Source: Halobellus limi
GTDB taxonomy: Archaea > Halobacteriota > Halobacteria > Halobacteriales > Haloferacaceae
Assembly (NCBI RefSeq): GCF_004799685.1
Contig: NZ_CP031311.1
Span: 1,488,001 to 1,552,000 of the forward strand
Direction: 5' to 3'
DNA length: 64,000 nt
Positions 43,253 to 56,398 of this stretch are shown here, in pieces. Numbering within the stretch: the first letter of the stretch is position 1; every line of letters starts with the position of its first letter. Position numbers and translations under genes: made by a program. The notes under the pieces are model-generated. The model was not told where the DNA came from and did no database searches. It saw only the letters and a list, made by a program, of their open reading frames with translations.

Positions 43253-43328
43253 GTAGCGTTTGCAAGTCTTCACTCACTCGATCGCACGCTGTCGTGCGAT
43301 CGGACGAGCAATTAGTTGCAAACGCTAC
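43253..43328. repeat. Nested inverted repeat upstream of the rRNA operon
   Basis: Outer arms GTAGCGTTTGCAA (43253-43265) and TTGCAAACGCTAC (43316-43328) are perfect; between them a second perfect palindrome CGATCGCACG-CTGT-CGTGCGATCG (43279-43302). This 76-bp structure looks like a miniature inverted-repeat element, or a double operator. No gene in 43093-43849. Confidence 0.6.
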
Positions 43329-43479
43329 TACAATCCCCTTCGCTCGTTCGTGTTTCCTGCCCGCCCACGCGCGAAACACGATAAATAGTGGTCTCGTATC
43401 ACTGGTCAAACGTTCACCTCCCTCCGTTTCGACTGTCCGTTGTTAGACGATCACACATATCTTCCACAATTTTTCGAAA

Positions 43480-43645
43480 ATCGTTCGAGATCAACGAGGT
43501 TAAGTACAACCCACGCATCAGACAGTAATGCGAAGAACACTACGCGACTGCGGGCGGTTGAACTCCGTCCGCGCTCGCTCTCCGACTCCCGCGGCGATCG
43601 ACGCTGCGAGTCGGATCGGATTCAACGGGTTTATACCCGTACGCC
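43480..43645 (+). promoter_or_regulatory. Probable rRNA promoters
   Basis: Two archaeal promoter-like sites: cgaggttaagtac at about 43494-43506 and caacgggtttatacccg at about 43624-43640, each with a purine-rich stretch before the TATA-like box. Multiple promoters ahead of 16S are usual in haloarchaea. Assigned by eye. Confidence 0.5.
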
Positions 43646-43712
43646 GATTCGACTGAGTCGGACACGGAATGAGGATTCCACCCCTGCGGTCCGCCGTACA
43701 GATGGGATCTGA

Positions 43713-43730
43713 TGTTAGCCTTGGTGGTTC
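43713..43730 (+). other. 16S processing stem, 5' arm
   Basis: TGTTAGCCTTGGTGGTTC is perfectly complementary to 45412-45429 beyond the 16S 3' end. The long helix would hold the bulge-helix-bulge site cut by the splicing endonuclease. Confidence 0.85.
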
Positions 43731-43849
43731 GGTGACACCTGTCTGGTGTCTCCCGAACCACTGAACGGACCACGCAATGACGATTGGTGATTCTCCCCTC
43801 ATCCGAGGGGAAAATCCCGCCACACCCCTCCCCCTTACGGGGGAGACCC

Positions 43850-45321
<1,472 letters not shown>

Positions 45322-45411
45322 ACAGACCGGGACTAGGCCGCCGCGCCTAGCCCACTTTCACTCATCGCGTGATCCCGTTCAGGATTCGACAGACGCCAGA
45401 CAGGCACCTAA

Positions 45412-45429
45412 GAACCACCAAGGCTAACA
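45412..45429 (+). other. 16S processing stem, 3' arm
   Basis: GAACCACCAAGGCTAACA, the exact reverse complement of 43713-43730, just before tRNA-Ala. Confidence 0.85.
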
Positions 45430-45430
45430 C

Positions 45431-45502
45431 GGGCCCGTAGCTCAGCGGTAGAGCACCTCCTTTGCAAGGAGGACGCCCTGGGTTCAAATCCCAGCGGGTC
45501 CA
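45431..45502 (+). tRNA. tRNA-Ala (TGC) in the 16S-23S spacer
   Basis: Acceptor GGGCCCG with CGGGTCC (G-T wobble), D-arm TAGCTCAGCGGTAGAGCA, anticodon stem CCTCC/GGAGG with loop TTTGCAA (TGC), T-arm CCTGG-GTTCAAAT-CCCAG, discriminator A. The standard haloarchaeal spacer tRNA; G3-type identity not checked. Confidence 0.97.
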
Positions 45503-45660
45503 TCACCCACTCCACTCGAACACAGAACGAGTCCCTTAAGTGGGACAGTCTACTCGACTGGAGTGGACACGAACTGATGCACTATCCCGTGAAAACGCGG
45601 ATAGGAAGGGTTCGACGGACGCTCCGGCAGCCACCGGACGTTCAATGACGACCATTGTAC

Positions 45661-45694
45661 GCGCGCAATCCAGACGCCCACTGAACCCGTCCAC
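45661..45694 (+). other. 23S processing stem, 5' arm
   Basis: gcgcgcaatccag (45661-45673) and ctgaacccgtccac (45681-45694) are complementary to 48866-48878 and 48845-48858; the unpaired 7 nt between them gives the bulges of a bulge-helix-bulge site. Confidence 0.8.
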
Positions 45695-45827
45695 CGAGGA
45701 CGGACACATTGTGGACGTCTCAGATCACCAACTCAACTGCAATTCAACTTGCAACCAACAGCAAACAGTCGTCTACGCGTGACACACGTCACGTTCGTAG
45801 ACGAGTCGTAACCACACGACACTCAAA

Positions 45828-48740
<2,913 letters not shown>

Positions 48741-48844
48741 ACCACGAGAATACAGTGTCGTGGCAGTGTTCTGCATAGAACACACGGTTACGAAACTGTT
48801 GGACGTGGGTGGTGGTCCGAGACTATCACACTGAAGTCCACTCC

Positions 48845-48878
48845 GTGGACGGGTTCAGGCGGAAGCTGGATTGCGCGC
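48845..48878 (+). other. 23S processing stem, 3' arm
   Basis: gtggacgggttcag (48845-48858) and ctggattgcgcgc (48866-48878) pair with the 5' arm at 45661-45694. Confidence 0.8.
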
Positions 48879-48987
48879 GATACAATGGTTACCGTACGCT
48901 ACGCGATGGCTGATGACCGACGACGGTCACTGTCTTCGGTACACCGGAGACCGAAGAGAGCACGTGGTTCGAGTCCACGAGTCGGCG

Positions 48988-49109
48988 TTAAGGCGGCCAG
49001 AGCGGCAGGGCGACACCCGTACCCATCCCGAACACGGAAGTTAAGCCTGCCAGCGTGTCAGCAAGTACTGGAGTGAGCGATCCTCTGGGAACACTGGCTC
49101 GCCGCCTCC
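48988..49109 (+). rRNA. rrf: 5S ribosomal RNA
   Basis: About 122 nt starting TTAAGGCGGCCAGAGCGGC, with ACCCATCCCGAACACGGAAG and ending near TGGCTCGCCGCC; the two ends pair. No tRNA-Cys follows, unlike some haloarchaeal operons. Confidence 0.95.
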
Positions 49110-49128
49110 CACTCATATTCCGATACTC

Positions 49129-49163
49129 GAGCGCCCGCGAGACAGCGAGTCTCGTGGGCGCTC
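49129..49163 (+). terminator. Strong hairpin after the rRNA operon
   Basis: GAGCGCCCGCGAGAC, loop agcga, GTCTCGTGGGCGCTC: 15 paired positions with one G-U. It begins 20 bp after 5S and is a likely processing or termination structure, though no T-run follows. Confidence 0.55.
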
Positions 49164-49458
49164 TGCATTTCGAACGGGATCGACGAGTCGCTACTCTCTC
49201 CGACGACCGCGGACAGACGGTGGCTCGCACCCACACTTGACCGGCTGTCGTCGTACGGTCGGACAAGGGATAGGCGCGCGCGAGCGAACGGGTGGTCGTT
49301 TTCGGCCCGAACCACGGACGATATCGACGACGACCTCTCCCATCACTGTTCGACCCAGACAGAGCGACGTTTAACGCGATTAAATCGGGTTAATCCGGGA
49401 GAAGACGGCCTGAGCGAGTTCCCTTTTTATGTGGTAATCGTCGCAAAGAGCGGACGCA

Positions 49459-51189
49459 ATGAACGCAAAGCGAACACTCACGATCGCCCTGATGATCGCA
49501 GTCGTCGGGATGGCCGCGTTCCCGATGGCCGCGAGCGCAGCGTCCCTCTCGGTCGGTGTCGACCAACAACCCGAGACAGGCGAGGCGGTCGTCACGGTCA
49601 CGGACAACGGAACCGCGGTCGAGAACGCCACCGTCGAGGTGACGTCCGACTCGGCGTACGCCGGTAACGGCACGTACGAGACGGACGCGGACGGAACCGT
49701 CACCTTGTCCGATCCGAACGAGACGGTGACGGTGCAGGTGAACGCGACGGCGGACAACGCGACCGCGAGTAGCGAAGCCGAACTGGTACCCCACGAGGAG
49801 TCCCTCGAACTCTCCGTGAGCCAGGCCGAGGACGGCACGGCCACGGTGACCGTCACGCAGTACGACGAGGCGGTCGAGAACGCCACCGTCGAGGTCTCGT
49901 CGGATTCGAACTACACCGATAACGGGACGTACGAAACCGACGAGAACGGCGAGGTCGACCTGTCCGCACCCAACGAGACGGTGACGGTGCAGGTGGACGC
50001 GACGGCCAACGGCGCGAACGCGAGCGGTGAATTCGAGCTCGTGTCGCTCGAAGACTCCCTCGACGTCTCAGCGAGCCAGACCGACGACGGGACGGTGAGC
50101 GTCGAGGTCACCCAGTACGGCGCTCCGGTCGAGAACGCGACCGTCGAGGCCGAAGGCGCGGAGAACTACTCGGCGACGGCCACCACCGACGAGAACGGCA
50201 CCGCGGCGTTCGAACAGCCCGAGGACGACCAGGAAGTGACCGTGACCGCGCAGGTCGATAACCTCACCGCGGAGACGACGCTCGCCGTCGACGGATCGGC
50301 CCGGCTCGACGTCAGCGCCGACCAGCGGACGGACGGCGTCTTCGTGACGGTCACGCACGGGTCCGACGCCGTTTCCAACGCGACGGTCGACGTCGCGGTC
50401 GAGGGCGACGGCGAGTACTCGGGCACGGGCACCTACGCGACCGACGAGAGCGGTGAGGTCGCCCTCCCGCTGCCCCAGGAGAACGTCACGATCAGCGTGA
50501 CCGCGACGGCCGACAACGAGACGGCCACGACGACGACGGACCTGACCGTCGAGTTCGTCGAGGAGCAGGGGCCGTTCGGACTGGCGGTCTCCCAGTTCGT
50601 CAGCGCGCTGCAGTCGGCCGGCTTCGACGGCCCGCCGGGACAGGCGATCTCGGACTTCGTGACCGGGAACAACCCCGGTAACGCCGACGGCGCGCCCGGC
50701 CAGTCCGGTGACGCTCCGGGTCAGTCCGGCGAGGCTCCCGGCCGGGACGACGGCGACGACGACGATGACGGAAACGAGACCGACACCGAGAGCGAGGACG
50801 ACGCCCCCGGCCGGTCCGGTGACGCGCCCGGACGGTCCGACGACGCACCGGGCCGGGACGACGGCAATGACGAAAACGGCGACGCTGACGACGAAGACGG
50901 CGGCCCCGCCGCGAACGGCGGAAACGGCAACGGTAACGGACCGGCGAACGCCAGCGAGCGCGGCGGCCCGGACGACGGTGACGACGCGGAGGACGACGAC
51001 TCCGAGGAGCGTGAGGAGTCCGAAGACGAGGCGGCCGACGACGAGGAAGACGAGGCAGCTGACGGCGACGAAGACGAGGACGAAGAGGAAGATGACGATG
51101 AAGATGACGATGAAGACGACGACGCGGACGAATCAGGCGGCTCGGACGGCGCTCCGGGCAACTCCGGGAACGCTCCCGGTCGCAACTAG
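49459..51189 (+). CDS. Secreted repeat protein with acidic APGR-rich tail
   Basis: 576 aa. Sec signal (about 1-28, ending ASAASLS). Then about four Ig-like repeats of 80-90 residues, each with VENATVEV, GTYETD-type and ETVTVQV(N/D)AT segments, to about residue 365. A 40-aa hydrophobic-amphipathic link follows, and then a low-complexity tail of APG(Q/R)SGD/DD units and poly-Asp/Glu, ending NSGNAPGRN without a membrane anchor. Cell-surface adhesin or matrix protein by architecture. A TATA-like ttttatg lies about 30 bp upstream. Confidence 0.72.
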   Translation: MNAKRTLTIALMIAVVGMAAFPMAASAASLSVGVDQQPETGEAVVTVTDNGTAVENATVEVTSDSAYAGNGTYETDADGTVTLSDPNETVTVQVNATADNATASSEAELVPHEESLELSVSQAEDGTATVTVTQYDEAVENATVEVSSDSNYTDNGTYETDENGEVDLSAPNETVTVQVDATANGANASGEFELVSLEDSLDVSASQTDDGTVSVEVTQYGAPVENATVEAEGAENYSATATTDENGTAAFEQPEDDQEVTVTAQVDNLTAETTLAVDGSARLDVSADQRTDGVFVTVTHGSDAVSNATVDVAVEGDGEYSGTGTYATDESGEVALPLPQENVTISVTATADNETATTTTDLTVEFVEEQGPFGLAVSQFVSALQSAGFDGPPGQAISDFVTGNNPGNADGAPGQSGDAPGQSGEAPGRDDGDDDDDGNETDTESEDDAPGRSGDAPGRSDDAPGRDDGNDENGDADDEDGGPAANGGNGNGNGPANASERGGPDDGDDAEDDDSEEREESEDEAADDEEDEAADGDEDEDEEEDDDEDDDEDDDADESGGSDGAPGNSGNAPGRN

Positions 51190-51197
51190 CTGACTCC

Positions 51198-51728
51198 CTA
51201 TTCTCGCGGTCCGCTCGGCTTTTCCGAGGCGTCTTCTCCCGGTTGGCAACGGCCCTCCTCAGCGGGTCCCCGCCCGAGGAGTCGCTCTCGGGGCACGCCC
51301 GCCCGCGCAGCGACGGTCTCGGCGTCGGTCTCGAACCGGCGGAGGGCGAGTCGGGCACCGGTCGCGACGAGTTCCGCCCGCGGATCGTCGCCCGGAACCC
51401 ACGCGTCGGCGTCGATCCCGTCCGGACGGGTCGCTTCGAGCGCCCGCACGGCGACGGTGCTCACGAGCGCCGCGCCGAGTCGATCGACGTCGATCGTATC
51501 GGACGGCTCCGATCCCGTTCGGGGCGTCGGTTCCGGTCCGCTGTGGGTGCCGCGGCGGTCGATCGCGGTTCCGCTCCCGTCCGTCTCGTCTCGATCCGTC
51601 CCCTGAGTCCCGTCCGCCCGGGCGCGTTCCAGCGCGCCCGCGAGCGCGAAGTAGCGACGGGCGTCCGAGCCGTCGACGAGCGCGCGTTCGATCGCGGCGT
51701 CGACGACGGCCTCGAGCGCGCCGGTCAC
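51198..51728 (-). CDS. Conserved-looking hypothetical protein
   Basis: 176 aa from GTG at 51728, which overlaps the stop of the preceding gene (GTGA); an open frame to 51917 is only the shadow of that gene. Helical N-terminus (VTGALEAVVDAAIERAL), an acidic disordered centre, and a second helical part with DPRAELVATGARLALRRFETD. No family recognised. Confidence 0.55.
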   Translation of the reverse strand: MTGALEAVVDAAIERALVDGSDARRYFALAGALERARADGTQGTDRDETDGSGTAIDRRGTHSGPEPTPRTGSEPSDTIDVDRLGAALVSTVAVRALEATRPDGIDADAWVPGDDPRAELVATGARLALRRFETDAETVAARAGVPRERLLGRGPAEEGRCQPGEDASEKPSGPRE

Positions 51729-52174
51729 GATTCGACGGCGGGGTCGCGGAACGCCGTCTCGACGACCGTTTCGTCGGGGCGGAGCGTGACGCGGCCCAGC
51801 GTGACGGTGTCGCCGACGGACGCCTCCCGTGCGATGCCGCGGAGCGTCGCCTCTCGATCCAGGTGATTCCAGACGGTCCGTTCGACGAGTCGCTGGAAGG
51901 CCTCGGGGTCGGTCCACCCCGAGTCGATGTCGGCTGGCACGTGGACGACGAACTGGAACTCCGCCTCCGTGACGTGGATGCCGACGCCGAACGTGTCGCC
52001 GTCACTATCGGTGTCCTCGCCCTCGCCATCGACGTCCTCGCCGTCGCGCTCGGGCGGTTCGTCCTCGTCGTCGCCGCGGATCGGTTCGTCGTCGTTGCGG
52101 GCCGCGTCGTCCCCGGCGTCGTTGTGAGTCGCATCGTCGCCGCCGTCGCCGCGACGATCCTCGGTGTCGTCCAT
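51725..52174 (-). CDS. Hypothetical protein with acidic N-terminus
   Basis: 149 aa. The first 60 residues are nearly all Asp, Glu, Gly and Arg; the rest forms a compact domain (FGVGIHVTEAEFQFVVHVP ... TLRGIAREASVGDTVTLGR). Coupled to the following gene by a GTGA overlap. No family recognised. Confidence 0.58.
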   Translation of the reverse strand: MDDTEDRRGDGGDDATHNDAGDDAARNDDEPIRGDDEDEPPERDGEDVDGEGEDTDSDGDTFGVGIHVTEAEFQFVVHVPADIDSGWTDPEAFQRLVERTVWNHLDREATLRGIAREASVGDTVTLGRVTLRPDETVVETAFRDPAVES

Positions 52175-52333
52175 ACAGGATCGTGGGTGTCGGCGTTCAA
52201 ATACCCTGTCGATGGCCGCCCCGACGCACCGGCTCGATGGGGAGCCGTCGCGGATAATCTGTGCTATGTCATCACCTCACGACGAGGGGTCGGATAGGGC
52301 CGCTTTTGAGCGACGAACCACTGCGAGGAGTCA

Positions 52334-53524
52334 ATGAGCTACAAGATCGGACTCGTCGGAAAGCCCTCCGTCGGCAAGTCCTCCTTCTTCAACGCGGCGA
52401 CGATGAACGACGTGCCCGAGGGCGCGTACCCGTTCACGACCATCGACCCCTCCGTCGGCGAGGCGTACGTCCGCGTCGAGTGCGCGGCGCCCGAGTTCGA
52501 CGAGACGTGTACGCCCTCCGTGGGCTTCTGCGACGACGGCACGCGGTTCGTTCCGGTGAAACTCGTCGACGTCGCGGGGCTCATTCCCGGCGCACACGAG
52601 GGGAAGGGGCTCGGAAACCAGTTTCTCACCGACCTCAACGAGGCGGACGTACTCGTCCACGTCGTCGACTTCTCCGGCGAGACGGACCTGGAGGGCGAGC
52701 CCACCGAGGACCACGACCCCCGCGAGGACATCGACTTCCTCGAGAACGAACTCGATATGTGGTATCTCGACGTCTTGGAGAAGGGGATCGAGCGGTACCG
52801 CTCGGGGTACGAGGGTGAAGAAAAGAAGATCGAGGAGGACCTCGCAGAGCAGATGTCGGCGTTCAAGACGAACAAAGACGAGATCAAGCAGATCCTGCTC
52901 GCGACCGACGCGGGACTCGACCCCGAGGAGTGGGACGAGAAGACCAAAGAGCGCGTCGCCCGCGAGATCCGAAAGCGGACGAAGCCCATCGTGATCGCGG
53001 CGAACAAGATGGACAAGCCGGCAGCCCAGGAGCACTACGACGACGTGACCGCCGATCCCGACTACGACCACCTCACGTTCGTGCCCACGAGCGCGCACGC
53101 GGAGAAGGCGCTGAAGCAGGCCGACGAGGCGGGCGTCGTCGACTACCAGCCCGGGGCGTCGGCGTTCGAGATCGTCGGCGACCCCTCCGACGAACAGGCG
53201 GCGGGCCTCGAACGGATCCGCGAGTACGTCGAGGCCTTCGACGGGACGGGCGTCCAGGCCGTCCTCGAATCCGCGCTGTTCGACGTGATGGGCGCGATCG
53301 CGATCTTCCCGGGGAGCGCGAACGGCCGCAGCGACTCGCAGGGGGTCTTCCGCGACTGCTTCATCCTGCCGGAGGAGTCGACGACCGAGGACTTCGCGTA
53401 TCACCTCCACTCGGACATCGGCGACGGGCTCCTCCACGGGATCGACTGCCGCTCGAACCGGCAGGTCGGCGCCGATCACGAACTCGGCCACCGCGACGTC
53501 GTCGAGATCGTCACCACGAACTGA
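52334..53524 (+). CDS. ychF: YchF/Obg-type GTPase
   Basis: 396 aa. G1 GKPSVGKSS, G3 DVAGLIPGAHEGKG, G4 NKMD, a helical insert in the middle (about 125-200, KKIEEDLAEQMSAF), and a C-terminal TGS-like domain (AIFPGSANGRSDSQGVF ... HLHSDIGDGLLHGI). Archaeal members of this Obg branch bind ribosomes. Single gene, divergent from the hypothetical pair. Confidence 0.9.
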   Translation: MSYKIGLVGKPSVGKSSFFNAATMNDVPEGAYPFTTIDPSVGEAYVRVECAAPEFDETCTPSVGFCDDGTRFVPVKLVDVAGLIPGAHEGKGLGNQFLTDLNEADVLVHVVDFSGETDLEGEPTEDHDPREDIDFLENELDMWYLDVLEKGIERYRSGYEGEEKKIEEDLAEQMSAFKTNKDEIKQILLATDAGLDPEEWDEKTKERVAREIRKRTKPIVIAANKMDKPAAQEHYDDVTADPDYDHLTFVPTSAHAEKALKQADEAGVVDYQPGASAFEIVGDPSDEQAAGLERIREYVEAFDGTGVQAVLESALFDVMGAIAIFPGSANGRSDSQGVFRDCFILPEESTTEDFAYHLHSDIGDGLLHGIDCRSNRQVGADHELGHRDVVEIVTTN

Positions 53525-53657
53525 CCGGCGAGCGCGTCACCGACGTGACGAACGCACCGCGGCCGTTCCGGTTGGGGACCACCCGTGGCCCCCGCTCGCC
53601 GCCGGGGCGTCGGCCGTTCGGCCGGACCTTCTTGACCTCGCGGCACCGAGGGCGGCT

Positions 53658-54272
53658 ATGAGCTACGACGACGTCCGGATCGGAGCGTTCCTCGACGACG
53701 TCGCCTCCGAGCGGGTCGCGCCCGCGGGCGGCACCGTCGTGGCCGTCGCCGGTGCGATGGGGGCGGCGCTCTGTGAGATGGCCTGCATCCACACGACGAA
53801 CGCCGGTGAGGCGAGCGACGCGACCGTCCGTCAGGGGGACGGAGCAGCGGAGCGGTCGTTCGAGGTGATCAGGGACGATCTCGCCCGGCAGCGACGCGAG
53901 CTGCTGGCGCTGGCTGCGCAGGACGCGACGCTCGTGGACGAACTCTTCGGTGGCGATGGAGAGCCGACCGACCGCCTCGCAAAGCGCGCTTCGGGAATCC
54001 CGCTCGCGACCGCGGAGTCGTCGCTGGCGGTTCTCGAAGACGCCGCCGCCGTCGTCGAACGCGGCCGTTCGGGCGTCGCGGCCGACGCGAGAGCCGGGGC
54101 CTACCTCGCCGACGCCGCAGTCCAGGCGTCGCTCTCGACGGTCCGGGTGAACGCGGCGGCGCTCTCAGACCACTCGTTCGCCGAGACGATGACCGACCGC
54201 GCCGACGCGGTCTCGTCGTCGGCGGCGGAGGTCCGCAGCGAGATCCTGAGCGACGACTGTAGCGGCCGCTAG
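53658..54272 (+). CDS. Formiminotransferase-cyclodeaminase-like protein
   Basis: 204 aa. The APAGGTVVAVAGAMGAALCEM segment (about 21-42) and all-helical layout match the C-terminal cyclodeaminase domain family, whose stand-alone members act as methenyl-tetrahydrofolate cyclohydrolase or cyclodeaminase. That fits haloarchaeal folate use and the LigM-like enzyme elsewhere in the window. The stop lies at the edge of a 21-bp tandem repeat. Confidence 0.78.
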   Translation: MSYDDVRIGAFLDDVASERVAPAGGTVVAVAGAMGAALCEMACIHTTNAGEASDATVRQGDGAAERSFEVIRDDLARQRRELLALAAQDATLVDELFGGDGEPTDRLAKRASGIPLATAESSLAVLEDAAAVVERGRSGVAADARAGAYLADAAVQASLSTVRVNAAALSDHSFAETMTDRADAVSSSAAEVRSEILSDDCSGR

Positions 54273-54355
54273 CCACCGAATCGGACCGAACGGCCACCGA
54301 ATCGGATCGAACGGCCGCCGAGTCGGATCGAACGGCCGCCGAGTCGGACCGAACG
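54272..54355. repeat. Tandem repeat, four 21-bp units
   Basis: Units gccaccgaatcggaccgaac+g at 54272, 54293, 54314 and 54335, differing at three positions (a/g, a/g, c/t). Flanked by the direct repeat ggccgctagcc (54264-54274, 54355-54365). Non-coding, after the cyclodeaminase stop. Confidence 0.8.
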
Positions 54356-54474
54356 GCCGCTAGCCGCCGAGCCGACGAGAGCGGTCCGCAGAGCCGCCCA
54401 CCGTCCACCACGTTCGTATCGGCTCTTTGATACGGTGGAAATGACTAATAGGGGCCCGATCGGTGGGGCAAACA

Positions 54475-56322
54475 ATGGACGGCCCGATTCGGGTTCTCTA
54501 CGTCGAATCCGACCCGCAGTTCCGGCAGTTGACGGTCGAGTCCCTGCAGCGTGCGAGCGATCGTCTCGACGTCGTGGCCGAACGGCGCCCCGACGGCGGA
54601 CTCGCGAGGGTCCGCGAGGAGGCGGTCGACTGCGTCGTCGCCGATCACGAGTTCCCGAGCACCACGGGCCTCGATTTTCTCGACGCGGTTCGAGCGGAGT
54701 CTCCGGGGCTCCCTTTCATCTTGTTCACCGGGACGGGATCCGAAGCGGTCGCGAGCAAGTCTATCTCGGCGGGCGTGACCGATTACTTCCGGAAACGAGG
54801 CTCTGCGGAACAGTACGCGCTCCTCGCGAACCGGATCGAGAACGCCGTCGAACGGCGACGCGCGGACCAGCGGGCCGACCGCCGCAAACGCCGGCTCGAA
54901 ACCCTCATCAGCAACTTACCGGGCATCGTCTACCGGTGTCGAAACGAGCCCGGATGGCCGATGGAGTACGTCGCCGGCGAGGCCGAGGACCTCGTCGGAT
55001 ACTCCGCGGAGACACTGGCGGCCAACGAGGTGAACTGGGGCGAGGAGGTGCTGCACCCCGACGACAGGGAACGGGCGTGGGAGGAGGTTCAGGCGGCGAT
55101 CGAACGCGGAGAGCCGTTCGAGTGCACGTACCGCGTCGTGACGGCCGACGAGGAAGTGCGGTGGATGTGGGAGCAGGGGCGCACCGTTACCGATTCGGGC
55201 GTCGACGTCGGTGACGGCCCGAGCGCCGGCGGCGACGCGGCCGCCGCAGACCGGGCGACGATCATCGAGGGGTTCATCACCGACGTCACCGAGTCGAAAC
55301 GCCGCGAGCGGGAACTCCAGCGGAGCGAACGGCGGTTCCGAGCCATCTTCGACGACCCGAACCTGTTGGTCGGCCTCCTCGACACCGACGGCCGGGTGGA
55401 GGAGGTCAACCGAACGGCGCTCGAGTACGTCGGGATCGAGCCCGAGGACGTGATCGGCGAGGACTTCTCGGAGACGCCCTGGTGGACGGCGGAGATGCGC
55501 GAGGACGTCAGGGAGTGGGTGCGACTCGCCGCTGCCGGCGAGTACGTGAGCTACGAGGCCACGCATCCGAACCCCGCGGGCGATCCGATCACCGTCCAGG
55601 GGTTCTTCAGGCCGGTGACCGACGACGCCGGGACCGTGACCGCGATCGTGGTGTCCGCGCGGGACGTCACCGCGCGGCGGGAGCGCGAGGAGAAGCTCGA
55701 ACGGCAGTACGAGCGGCTCGACGAGTTCGCGAGCTTCGTCTCACACGATTTCCAGAGCCCGATCTCGGCGGCTCGCGGCCGGCTGGAACTGGCCCTGGAG
55801 ACCGGCGACGACGCCCACATCGAACGCGCGATCGACGCGATCGAGCGGATCGACGAACTCCGAACGGACCTCGTCGATACCCTCCGGAGCGGGGATATCG
55901 TCTCCGAGCCGGCGATTCTCGCGGTCGACGACGTCCTCGACACCGTCTGGGAGACCGTAGATCCCCCGGCGGAAGCATCGTTTCGGACCGACGGCGCGAT
56001 CGAGGTCGCGGCCGACCGCGAGGCGCTCCAGCGCCTCCTCGAGAACCTGGTCCGCAACTCCGTCGAGCACGGCGGCGACGACGTCGACGTTCGCGTCGGG
56101 GAAACCGACGGCGGGTTCTACTACGAGGACTCCGGTCCGGGGATCGATCCGGAGCACCGCGGTCGAGTGTTCTCGCCGGGGTTCTCGACGAAACGCGACG
56201 ACGACGGGACCGGAATGGGACTCGCCAGCGTCAGGCAGATCGTCTCCGCCCACGGTTGGGAGATCGACGTCGACGACGCAGAGCGACTGGACGGCGTTCG
56301 ATTCGTGATCCACACGGAGTGA
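54475..56322 (+). CDS. Receiver-PAS-PAS histidine kinase
   Basis: 615 aa from ATG at 54475. Receiver-like domain about 1-120 (VLYVESDPQFRQL, VVADHEFPS with the acceptor Asp, ILFTGTG), PAS about 145-265 (GIVYRCRNEPGWPMEYVAGEA), second PAS about 285-400 (LVGLLDTDGRVEEVNRTAL), phospho-acceptor His in FVSHDFQSPIS near 425, HATPase with NLVRNSVEHGG, DSGPGID and GTGMGLASV. Cytosolic hybrid-type sensor, typical of haloarchaea. No partner gene adjacent. Confidence 0.88.
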   Translation: MDGPIRVLYVESDPQFRQLTVESLQRASDRLDVVAERRPDGGLARVREEAVDCVVADHEFPSTTGLDFLDAVRAESPGLPFILFTGTGSEAVASKSISAGVTDYFRKRGSAEQYALLANRIENAVERRRADQRADRRKRRLETLISNLPGIVYRCRNEPGWPMEYVAGEAEDLVGYSAETLAANEVNWGEEVLHPDDRERAWEEVQAAIERGEPFECTYRVVTADEEVRWMWEQGRTVTDSGVDVGDGPSAGGDAAAADRATIIEGFITDVTESKRRERELQRSERRFRAIFDDPNLLVGLLDTDGRVEEVNRTALEYVGIEPEDVIGEDFSETPWWTAEMREDVREWVRLAAAGEYVSYEATHPNPAGDPITVQGFFRPVTDDAGTVTAIVVSARDVTARREREEKLERQYERLDEFASFVSHDFQSPISAARGRLELALETGDDAHIERAIDAIERIDELRTDLVDTLRSGDIVSEPAILAVDDVLDTVWETVDPPAEASFRTDGAIEVAADREALQRLLENLVRNSVEHGGDDVDVRVGETDGGFYYEDSGPGIDPEHRGRVFSPGFSTKRDDDGTGMGLASVRQIVSAHGWEIDVDDAERLDGVRFVIHTE

Positions 56323-56398
56323 GGCGACGCGTCGCGACCGGAAGCCCGCGCCGTCGGGAGCGGGTGGACGTCGATACCGGCCGGCCGGTCGGCACCGC

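Noticed and set aside
49110-49170. tRNA-Cys after 5S as in other haloarchaea
   Set aside because: The sequence forms a plain hairpin without D- or T-arm; no tRNA there.
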